Assembly: GCA_023432075.1 (NCBI GenBank)
Contig: JAEYVD010000745.1
Span: forward strand, 1-5,990
DNA from: Pseudomonadota bacterium
GTDB lineage: Bacteria; Pseudomonadota; Gammaproteobacteria; Burkholderiales; Burkholderiaceae_B
Direction of reading: 5' to 3'
DNA: 5,990 nt
The position numbers were made by a program, and so were the translations under genes. Below are positions 1 to 5,990 of this stretch, one piece after another (positions within the stretch are counted from its first letter, which is position 1; each line of letters starts with the position of its first letter). The notes below the pieces were generated by a model that had not been told where the DNA came from, ran no database searches, and saw only the letters and a program-made list of their open reading frames with translations.

Positions 1-305
1 CCCAGGTTGGTGTGCAGCACGGTGCCGGTCAGGTTGTAGACCGCGCGCAAGCGCGGCTGCGCGGCCTGGTCCAGCGCTGCCGACGTGCGAGCCGCCACGG
101 CGGCCGCGTCGAGCTCGTGGCGCGGCACGCCGCCGTCCAGCGCGCGTTTGCGCAACGCCTCCAGGTCGCGGCGCAAGGCGGCCACCACCTGCGTGCGGCC
201 GTGGGTGGCCAGCGCCGGCCGCAGCGCCTCGGCGTTCAACAGGCGGTCCAGCGAAGGAATGTCGGATGCCGCGGCCAAGCCGGCCCCGGACAGTTGATCT
301 GCCAT
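1..305 (-). CDS. selA: SelA, L-seryl-tRNA(Sec) selenium transferase (selenocysteine synthase), N-terminal part, cut by window edge
   Basis: SelA is a cytoplasmic PLP enzyme that converts Ser-tRNA(Sec) to Sec-tRNA(Sec) using selenophosphate. Only the first 101 codons are present; the family is usually about 460-475 residues, so the PLP lysine and catalytic core lie beyond the left edge. The visible protein shows the typical SelA N-terminus: IPSLDRLL (about residues 16-23), then HGRTQVV (about 35-41), a charged helix, and AVYNLTGTVLHTNLG at the cut end, the most conserved block of the N-terminal region. The start at 305 is chosen because GGAG (315-312) sits 6 bases upstream. An in-frame ATG at 320 would add five residues but has no clear ribosome binding site. 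The gene begins 24 bases after the fdhE stop, which suggests cotranscription. Its product is needed to decode the UGA in fdnG, so the placement makes functional sense. The identification is firm; only the exact start is open. Confidence 0.95.
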   Translation of the reverse strand, partial: MADQLSGAGLAAASDIPSLDRLLNAEALRPALATHGRTQVVAALRRDLEALRKRALDGGVPRHELDAAAVAARTSAALDQAAQPRLRAVYNLTGTVLHTNL

Positions 306-329
306 GCGAGACTCCGTCATCGAGAGGCG

Positions 330-1262
330 CTAGTCCTGCGCGCCATGCCACAGCAGCGGATTGCCGCTGGACCGCGAATACCCCGCCTCGCCCACCAGCA
401 CGTCCAGCATCAGGCTGGCAAGGTCGTCGGCCACCGGCTCCACGTACAGGTCCTTGTCCTGATAGAAGATCTTGCGATACGTGTGGCAGTTGTCGCAGGT
501 TTCGGCCTTGATGGCGGGCGTGCGGCCCTCGATGGCCTGGTAGGCGACCTTCTCGACGTCCTCGCAATGCGAGCACTTCACGCGCACCATGTGCCATTGC
601 GTGGCGCACAGGCTGCAGCACAGGTAGCGGTAGCCCTCGTACTGGCCGCCCACGCGGACGATGCTGGCAACGGGCAGGCTGGCGCAGACCGGACACACAC
701 CAAACGGACTGGCGACAGGCAACTGCCTGGGATCGAAGCGGTTGGCAAGGTCCGTCCAGTAGACCTGCAGCGCGGCCATGACGAAGGGCGCGGCGGCACT
801 GTCCACGCCCTCGTCCTGCTCGGACAGCACGGCCTGGGCCAGGTCTTCGAGCGATTCGGGATCGTCGTCCAGCGCGCGGCGCAGCGCGGCACAGACGTCG
901 ATGGCCTCGGCAGGCACGCCGGGCGCACGCGACACGTCGTCCAGCAATTGGCCCAGGATGCGGCGCCACAGCGGATCGCGCGGCCAGCCCACGGCCTGCA
1001 GCGGCGGCATGCCGTGCGTCTGCGCGAGTGAGATACGGTCTTCGGTGGCGGGCGGCGCGGCGCAGTCCTGCAGCGCGCGGTGCTGGGCGTCGACCAGATG
1101 CGCCATCAGCAGCAGGTAGTCGCCGACCGGATTGCCCTCGGCCAGCTGGCGCAGGCGCGCGGCCCGCGCGGCAAAGACGGTTTGCCGCTCCGGCAGGGTG
1201 ATGCGGGGAATGGCGTTATGGTCTAGCGCTTCGATCTCGCCGCGCGGAAGGATTCGCTGCAA
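330..1262 (-). CDS. fdhE: FdhE, formate dehydrogenase accessory/maturation protein
   Basis: FdhE is a cytoplasmic iron-binding, rubredoxin-like protein required for activity of Tat-exported formate dehydrogenases; it interacts with the catalytic subunit before export (known for E. coli FdhE). The product here is 310 residues, close to the 309 of E. coli. The N-terminal part has the family block LPERQTVFAARAARLRQLAEGNP(V)GDYL, split here as LPER (about 23-26) and NPVGDYL (about 44-50). The C-terminal half carries the cysteine pairs expected for metal binding: CPVC (190/193), a CCSLC group (215/216/219), CSHC (230/233) and CDNC (256/259), followed by VADDLASLMLD and a GYSRSSGNP tail. The TTG start at 1262 is preferred because TGGAG ends 7 bases upstream. 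An in-frame TTG at 1283 would add seven residues, but these are encoded by the T-rich tract of the preceding hairpin and lack a ribosome binding site. The gene follows fdnI after 84 bases and is 24 bases from selA. Confidence 0.95.
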   Translation of the reverse strand: MQRILPRGEIEALDHNAIPRITLPERQTVFAARAARLRQLAEGNPVGDYLLLMAHLVDAQHRALQDCAAPPATEDRISLAQTHGMPPLQAVGWPRDPLWRRILGQLLDDVSRAPGVPAEAIDVCAALRRALDDDPESLEDLAQAVLSEQDEGVDSAAAPFVMAALQVYWTDLANRFDPRQLPVASPFGVCPVCASLPVASIVRVGGQYEGYRYLCCSLCATQWHMVRVKCSHCEDVEKVAYQAIEGRTPAIKAETCDNCHTYRKIFYQDKDLYVEPVADDLASLMLDVLVGEAGYSRSSGNPLLWHGAQD

Positions 1263-1273
1263 TTCTCGTCTCC
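1260..1273 (-). promoter_or_regulatory. fdhE ribosome binding site and TTG start codon
   Basis: GGAG at 1273-1270, followed by seven bases and TTG at 1262-1260. This spacing decides the fdhE start and gives a 310-residue protein of normal family length. TTG is usually a weaker initiation codon than ATG; every other gene in the window starts with ATG and a strong GGAG-type site. The ribosome site begins one base after the T-rich tract of the upstream hairpin. Confidence 0.7.
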
Positions 1274-1274
1274 A

Positions 1275-1320
1275 GAAAAACAAACACGGCTGCCAGCCTG
1301 CGAAGAGGATAACAGCCGTG
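1275..1320 (-). terminator. Terminator-like hairpin with T-rich tail between fdnI and fdhE
   Basis: Read on the minus strand, CACGGCTG (1320-1313) and CAGCCGTG (1292-1285) form a perfect 8-bp stem. They are separated by a 20-base loop and followed at once by TTTGTTTTTC (1284-1275). A GC-rich stem followed by a T tract is the layout of a rho-independent terminator. The loop is longer than usual and one G interrupts the tract, so termination may be partial. It lies inside an otherwise tightly packed same-strand cluster, so it may act as an attenuator that lets some transcripts read on into fdhE and selA. The inverted repeat is seen directly; the function is inferred. Confidence 0.6.
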
Positions 1321-1346
1321 CGATCACGACATGCCGGGCCAAAAAA

Positions 1347-1979
1347 CTATTTCTTCACTTGCTCCCGGAACCAGGCGCGATGGTGTTTCCACGCCCAGCC
1401 GGCGGTGACATAGCCGCGCAGCATCGCCGTGAGCGACCCCTTTACCCAGATCGCCGCGTAAATATGCACAATGATCGCGCAAATCAGCACCAGCGCACAA
1501 ACCGCGTGCAGCACCGACGCGGCGCGGACCACCCAGATCGGGAAGTAGAACGCGAAATATTCGCGCCAGATCACGATTCCGCTGACCATCAGCCCCAGCA
1601 TGCACAGGATCAGCACGAAGAACAGCAGCTTCTGGCCGGCGTTGTACTTGCCGACCTCGGGCAGCTTTTCCTCGCGGTTCTCGACCACGTCATTGAGCTG
1701 CCTGAGCCACTGGCGGTCCGCGCGGGTCAGCAGGTTGTGGCGCCACATGTGCCCGGCGAACACGGCAAAGCAGACGAACATCACGACCCCGATGAACGGA
1801 TGCAGGATGCGTGTCCAGGGCCCGCCTCCGAACAGGTTGGTCAGCCAATACATCGACGGATGAAAGAGCGCCAGGCCGGACAGCGCGAGCAGGATGAACG
1901 TCAGCGCGATGATCCAGTGGTTGGTGCGCTCGCCCGGCGTATAGCGCTTGATGCGGCGATAGTGGTGTTCTTCACTCAT
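1347..1979 (-). CDS. fdnI: Formate dehydrogenase-N gamma subunit, cytochrome b556
   Basis: This 210-residue integral membrane protein anchors the enzyme and carries two b-type hemes that pass electrons from the FdnH iron-sulfur clusters to quinone. Four hydrophobic segments are visible, at about residues 23-40, 58-77, 117-137 and 150-178. Histidines match the family's heme ligands: H21 in TNHW, H60 in LHPFIGV, H158 in LHAVCAL and H172 in IVHIYAA. The last two share the 14-residue spacing of E. coli FdnI H155 and H169. The short loop between helices 2 and 3 has the typical W(L)RQLNDV and [13 protein letters not shown] sequences. The ATG at 1979 is preceded by GGAGG with six bases between, inside the end of fdnH; the two genes overlap by 8 bases, which suggests translational coupling. 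The fdo paralogue (fdoI) cannot be told apart from sequence alone. Confidence 0.95.
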   Translation of the reverse strand: MSEEHHYRRIKRYTPGERTNHWIIALTFILLALSGLALFHPSMYWLTNLFGGGPWTRILHPFIGVVMFVCFAVFAGHMWRHNLLTRADRQWLRQLNDVVENREEKLPEVGKYNAGQKLLFFVLILCMLGLMVSGIVIWREYFAFYFPIWVVRAASVLHAVCALVLICAIIVHIYAAIWVKGSLTAMLRGYVTAGWAWKHHRAWFREQVKK

Positions 1980-2871
1980 GGCGCACCTCCTCTTCGGCTC
2001 GGCGTTCGTCTTCCTCGGTCACTTCGTTGCGCCCGACGCGCGCATAGTGGAAGAAGCCCGCCAGCGCGGTCAGCGCCATCGTGGCCAGGCCAAGCGGCTT
2101 GGCCAGCCCCTTCCACAGGGACACCATCGGACTGATCTGCGGATCTGCCGGCAACCCGTGGTACAGCCCCGGCTGATCGGCGTGATGCAGCACGTACATG
2201 ACGTGCGTGCCGCCCACGCCTGGCGGGTCGTAAACGCCGGCCTGCGCGAAGCCCCGCGATTTCAGGTCCTCGACGCGTTCGGCCGCATGCTGGTGCATGT
2301 CGTCCTTGGTGCCGAAGACGATGGCGCCGGTGGGACAGGCCTTGACGCATGCGGGCTCCATGCCGACGGCCACGCGATCGGAACACAGCGTGCACTTGTA
2401 CGCCTTGTGATCCTTCTTGGAGATGCGCGGAACGTTGAACGGACAGCCGGTGATGCAGTAGCCGCAGCCGATACAGTTTTCCTCGTGGAAATCCACGATG
2501 CCGTTGTTGTACTGGATGATGGCGCCCGGCGAGGGACAGGCTTTCAGGCAGCCCGGATCCTCGCAGTGCATGCAGCCGTCCTTGCGGATCAGCCATTCCA
2601 GGTCGCCTGCGGGGTTCTCGAATTCCGAGAAGCGCATGACGGTCCAGGAATGTTCGGTGAGGTCGGCCGGATTGTCATAGACACCCACGTTGACGCCGAT
2701 CTCGTCGCGCAGGTCGTTCCACTCCATGCAGGCGCTCTGGCAGGCCTTGCAGCCGATGCACTTGGAGACGTCGATCAGCTTGGCGACCGAGCCCGTGACG
2801 GGTTCACGGATGCCCGGCGGCGGCGTGGTGGTGGCGGAGCGCCGCTTGATGTCCAGGGATTGCATTGACAT
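1972..2871 (-). CDS. fdnH: Formate dehydrogenase-N beta subunit, four [4Fe-4S] cluster electron-transfer protein
   Basis: This 299-residue protein moves electrons from the catalytic subunit to the cytochrome b subunit. Four cysteine groups are complete: C38/C41/C44/C48, C100/C103/C108/C112, C133/C136/C139/C143 and C160/C163/C175/C179, enough for four 4Fe-4S clusters as in E. coli FdnH. Family blocks include [48 protein letters not shown] and [22 protein letters not shown] (about 220-241). A single transmembrane helix lies near the C-terminus (about 251-277, [20 protein letters not shown]), followed by an acidic tail. The protein has no signal peptide of its own; in this family it is exported as a complex with the Tat-bearing catalytic subunit. 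The start at 2871 has GGAG (2882-2879) 7 bases upstream, overlapping the fdnG stop codon. An in-frame ATG two codons later is a weaker alternative. The gap after fdnG is 10 bases. The fdoH/fdxH naming is equally possible. Confidence 0.96.
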   Translation of the reverse strand: MSMQSLDIKRRSATTTPPPGIREPVTGSVAKLIDVSKCIGCKACQSACMEWNDLRDEIGVNVGVYDNPADLTEHSWTVMRFSEFENPAGDLEWLIRKDGCMHCEDPGCLKACPSPGAIIQYNNGIVDFHEENCIGCGYCITGCPFNVPRISKKDHKAYKCTLCSDRVAVGMEPACVKACPTGAIVFGTKDDMHQHAAERVEDLKSRGFAQAGVYDPPGVGGTHVMYVLHHADQPGLYHGLPADPQISPMVSLWKGLAKPLGLATMALTALAGFFHYARVGRNEVTEEDERRAEEEVRHE

Positions 2872-2881
2872 GTCGGTTCTC

Positions 2882-5800
2882 CTATACCTTTTCGACCTTC
2901 ACCAGGAACGACTTGAACTCCGGTGTCTGGGAGTTGCCGTCGCCCACGAATGGCGTCAGGGTGTTGGTGAGGAAGCCCGGCTTGGCGATGCCCACGAAAC
3001 CCCAGTGGATCGGAATCCCGACCTGGTGCACCGTCTTGCCCTCGATGACGAGCGGACGGATGCGCTTGGTGACGAGCGCCACCGCCTTGATGTAGCCGCG
3101 GTTGGACGACACCTTCACGCGCGAGCCGTTGGGAATACCCAGCTCCTTGGCCAGCGCCTCGCCGATCTCCACGAATTGCTCGGGCTGGAGAATCGCGTTG
3201 ATACGGACGTTCTTGGTCCAGTAGTGGAAGTGTTCCGTCAGCCGGTACGTGGTGGCCAAATACGGTAAGTTCTCCACCTTGCCCATCGCCGCCAGGGCAT
3301 CCGGAACGATGCGCGCGGCCGGGGTGCTGGTGACGCCCTTGGCCTTCGGATGCAGCGGGTTGTAGCCCAGCGGGTTTTCGAAGGGTTCGTAGTGTTCCGG
3401 GAACGGCCCTTCGGCCAGGCCCGCCCGCGCAAAGAAGCGCGCCACGCCTTCCGGGTTCATGATGAACGGTCCCATGCCGCCCGCGGGGTTCTCGTCGCCC
3501 TTGAAGTCGGGGATGTCGGCGCCCACCCAGGCGCGGCCGTTCCAGGACACGACGCTGCGCCGCGGATCGAACGGCTTGCCTTCGAGGTCGCACGAGGCGC
3601 GGTTGTACAGGATGCGGCGGTTGGCCGGCCACGACCAGGCCCAGTTCAGGGTCTGGCCGATGCCGGTGGGGTCGCTGTTGTCGCGGCGGGCCATGAGGTT
3701 GCCGCTGGGGCTCCAGGCGCCCGCGAAGATCCAGCAGCCGCTGGCGGTGGAGCCGTCGTCGCGCAGCTCGGCAAAGCCTGCAAGCTGCTCGCCGCCGCGA
3801 CGCATGATCTTCGCCGGATCCTTGGGATCCGCAAGGTCGACCAGCGCGCGGCCCGTGTATTCCTTGGCCAGTTCCTCGGCCGTCGGGTTCTGCGGATTGG
3901 AATACGGCCACGACAGATTGACGATGGGATCGGGATACTTGCCGCCCTCGTCCTGGTACAGCTTGCGCAGGCGCGTGAAGATGAGCGCCATGATCTCGAT
4001 GTCGCTCTTGGCCTCGCCCGGGGGTTCGGCGCCCTTCCAGTGCCATTGCAGCCAGCGGCCGGAGTTGACCAGCGCGCCGTCTTCCTCGGCAAAACAGGTG
4101 GTGGGCAGGCGGAAGACCTCGGTCTGGATCTTGGACGGATCCACGTCGTTGGCCTCGCCGGCATTGCGCCAGAACTCGGACGTTTCCGTGACCAGCGGGT
4201 CCATGATGACCAGGAACTTGAGCTTGGCAAAGCCGTCGTTCAGCTTGGCCTTGTTGGGCGCCGCGGCCAGCGGGTTGAAGCCCTGGGCGATGTAGCCGTT
4301 CATCTTGCCCTGGACCATGAGCTCGTAGACTTGCAGCATGTCGTACAGCTTGTCCAGCTTGGGCAGGTAGTCGAACGCCCAGTTGTTCTCGGCGGTGGCC
4401 GCGCCGCCCCACCAGGCCTTCATGAGGCTGACGTGGAACTTGGGATAGTTCTGCCAGTAGCTCAGTTGGTTGGGACGCAGCGGCTTGAGCGTGCGCGTGT
4501 CGATGTACTTGGCGTAATCCTGCTCGGGCTCGTTGGGCAGCGTCATGTAGCCCGGCAGCAGGTTCGACATCAGGCCCAGGTCGGTCAGGCCCTGGATGTT
4601 CGAGTGCCCGCGCAGCGCGTTCATGCCGCCGCCGGCAATGCCGATGTTGCCCAGCAGCAGCTGCACCATCGCGCCGGTGCGGATGATCTGCGAGCCGATG
4701 GAGTGCTGCGTCCAGCCCAGCGCGTACAGGATCGTGGCGGCCCGGTTGGTGGTGGCCGTGGACGCGAGCATGTCGCACACCGTCAGGAACTTGTCCTTGG
4801 GCGTGCCGCAGACCCGCTCGACCATTTCGGGCGTGTAGCGTGAATAGTGCTTCTTGAGCAGCTGGTACACCGACCGGGGATGCTGCAGCGTGGGATCGGT
4901 CTTGACGTAGCCGTCGTCGCCGCGCTCGTAGTCCCAGCTTTGCTTGTCGTAGGTACGCTTTTCGGCGTTGTAGCCCGAGTACAGGCCCGCGTCGAACGCG
5001 AAGTCCTCGCGCACGATGAACGAAAAGTCGGTGTAGTTGCGCACGTACTCGTGCTGGATCTTGTCGTTATCCAACAGGTACTTGATGACGCCACCCAGGA
5101 AGATGATGTCGGTGCCGGTACGTATGGGCGCGTAGAAGTCCGCCACGGACGCCGAACGCGTAAAGCGCGGATCCACGACGATCAACTTGGCCTTGTTATG
5201 GGCCTTGGCTTCAGTGACCCATTTGAACCCGCAAGGGTGGGCCTCGGCGGCATTGCCGCCCATGATCAAAACTATGTCCGCGTTCTTGATGTCGACCCAA
5301 TGGTTCGTCATCGCTCCACGGCCAAACGTCGGGGCAAGACCTGCCACCGTCGGGCCATGTCAGACACGGGCTTGATTGTCGAACGCCAGCATCCCCATGC
5401 TGCGCACAGTCTTGTGCGTGATGTAACCGACCTCGTTGCTGCTTGCCGAGGCCGCCAGCATGCCGGTGGTGAGCCAGCGGTTCACCGTCTTGCCATCCGC
5501 GGTCTTCTCGACGAAGTTCGCGTCGCGGTCGGCCTTCATGAGCTTGGTGATGCGGGTCAGGGCTTCGTCCCACGACATCCGGACCCATTTGTCCGAGCCG
5601 GGCGCCCGGTATTCCGGGTACTTCAGGCGGTTCGGACTATGGATGAAGTCGATCAGGGCCGCGCCCTTCGGACAGAGGGTGCCGCGATTGACGGGATGGT
5701 CGGGGTCGCCTTCGATGTGCATGATGCTGGCGCGGGCGTTCTTCGAGCCATCGCCCAGGCCGTACATCAGCAACCCGCAGGCGACCGAACAGTAGGGACA

Positions 5801-5950
5801 GGTGTTGCGCGTTTCGGTCATGCGCGCAAGCTTGAACTGGCGCACCTCGGCCATGGCCGTGCCGGGGGCAGCCCCCAGCATGGCCAGGCTGGAGCCCGCC
5901 AGCGTCGCACCGGTCACCTTGAAGAACTGGCGGCGATTCATGTTGACCAT
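2882..5950 (-). CDS. fdnG: Formate dehydrogenase-N alpha subunit, Mo-bisMGD selenoprotein with in-frame UGA (Sec197)
   Basis: This is the catalytic subunit of the periplasm-facing respiratory enzyme that oxidises formate to CO2. Read through the UGA at 5362-5360 it is 1022 residues, against about 1015 for E. coli FdnG. A Tat signal opens the protein: NRRQFFK (residues 5-11), a hydrophobic stretch and a probable cleavage site after AMA (32-34). The 4Fe-4S site is C51/C54/C58/C93 (CPYCSVAC, then LCPKG), with the conserved lysine K95. The sequence around the UGA is DNQARV-Sec-HGPTV; Sec197 is the expected metal ligand and H198 the expected catalytic histidine. Downstream family blocks include GRGAMTNHW (210-218), VVDPRFTR (258-265), ALGWTQH (410-416) and [10 protein letters not shown] (433-442). 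The last 140 or so residues form the dinucleotide-binding domain. The start at 5950 has GGAG 6 bases upstream (5960-5957). An automatic annotation that treats UGA as stop would wrongly split the gene into two pieces (5950-5360 and from about 5347). The fdnG and fdoG forms cannot be separated here. Confidence 0.96.
5320..5362 (-). promoter_or_regulatory. Selenocysteine UGA codon and bacterial SECIS hairpin within fdnG
   Basis: The Sec codon is TGA at 5362-5360. Directly 3' of it the mRNA can fold into an apical hairpin: G5348-C5331, G5347-C5332, an unpaired U5346, then G5345-C5333, G5344-C5334, C5343-G5335 and A5342-U5336, closing a GGUCU loop (5341-5337). A bulged U in the stem and GGU in the loop are the features SelB recognises in E. 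coli fdhF. The 18 bases between the UGA and the loop GGU equal the fdhF spacing as I recall that sequence. GGCC at 5356-5353 and 5323-5320 could form a lower stem. The element lies wholly in coding sequence. The fold was drawn by hand. Confidence 0.88.
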
Positions 5951-5990
5951 GAAGCACTCCTCTCCTGGTGAATGAAGGAAGCGAAAACGA
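5951..5990 (-). promoter_or_regulatory. fdnG leader with ribosome binding site
   Basis: Two GGAG-type sites lie in tandem: AGGAGA at 5966-5961 and GGAG at 5960-5957. The second is 6 bases from the ATG at 5950 and is the likely ribosome binding site. No promoter, regulator site or upstream gene can be recognised in the 40 bases available; the promoter would be beyond the right edge. Confidence 0.7.

Noticed and set aside
303..320. Alternative selA start at the ATG at 320
   Set aside because: In frame and possible, but no ribosome site precedes it at proper distance, whereas the ATG at 305 has GGAG 6 bases upstream.
1306..1311. Possible extended -10 box (TG-T-TATCCT, minus strand) upstream of fdhE
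   Set aside because: It matches only four of six -10 positions plus the TG, has no convincing -35 at 16-18 bases, and lies in the loop of the terminator-like hairpin. Too weak to call a promoter.
3815..3831. Perfect 7-bp inverted repeat (CGGATCC, 3-base loop, GGATCCG) inside fdnG
   Set aside because: It arises from two nearby Asp-Pro codon pairs (DPKDP) in the protein, has no T tract, and lies mid-gene; most likely coincidence.
2775..4778. Minus-strand open frame of about 667 codons in another frame over fdnG and fdnH
   Set aside because: Its Arg/Gly/Gln/His-rich translation has no recognisable domain and spans two real genes in a different frame; it is a frame-shifted shadow.
3350..4843. 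Long plus-strand open frame of about 497 codons antisense to fdnG
   Set aside because: It is a shadow of the GC-rich third-position bias of fdnG. The translation is rich in Arg, Ala, Gly and Val with no family motif, while the opposite strand encodes a full, conserved formate dehydrogenase.
5347..5360. Apparent break of fdnG into two genes (pseudogene or nonsense mutation)
   Set aside because: The break is a UGA at the conserved Sec position with a SECIS hairpin; both sides align as one protein of normal length.
4847..5971. Plus-strand open frame of about 374 codons antisense to the fdnG N-terminus
   Set aside because: Same cause: low-complexity composition, no plausible domain, and complete overlap with the Tat signal, iron-sulfur and Sec region of fdnG.

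Overview
The window reads as chromosomal DNA from a GC-rich proteobacterium. The base composition, codon use and gene order suggest a betaproteobacterium of the Burkholderiales, perhaps Alcaligenaceae (Achromobacter or Bordetella type). That placement is inference from style, not a database match. All genes lie on the minus strand, so the operon reads from right to left.

Layout in transcription order: a short 5' leader with a strong ribosome binding site (5951-5990); fdnG, the catalytic selenoprotein subunit of a respiratory formate dehydrogenase (5950-2882, with an in-frame UGA at 5362-5360 read as selenocysteine); fdnH, the four-cluster iron-sulfur subunit (2871-1972); fdnI, the cytochrome b556 membrane subunit (1979-1347); an 84-base gap holding a terminator-like hairpin (1275-1320); fdhE, the formate dehydrogenase maturation protein (1262-330, TTG start); and the first 101 codons of selA, selenocysteine synthase (305 to the left edge). 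The window is almost wholly coding and has no gene-free stretch above 100 bases.

How the genes work together: FdnG carries a twin-arginine (Tat) signal, one 4Fe-4S cluster and a molybdenum bis-MGD site with selenocysteine as metal ligand. It oxidises formate to CO2 on the periplasmic side. Electrons pass through the four 4Fe-4S clusters of FdnH to the two hemes of FdnI and on to the quinone pool. FdhE is a cytoplasmic rubredoxin-like protein needed for activity of Tat-exported formate dehydrogenases. SelA makes the Sec-tRNA needed to decode the fdnG UGA. The cluster therefore encodes the enzyme, its maturation factor and at least part of the machinery for its rare amino acid. selB and selC may lie beyond the left edge, but this cannot be seen.

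The most notable sequence-level signals are the UGA with a well-formed bacterial SECIS hairpin directly 3' of it, and the hairpin plus T-rich tract between fdnI and fdhE, which could lower expression of the accessory genes relative to the structural genes. I found no mobile element, CRISPR array, RNA gene or undescribed system; this is a well-known kind of operon.
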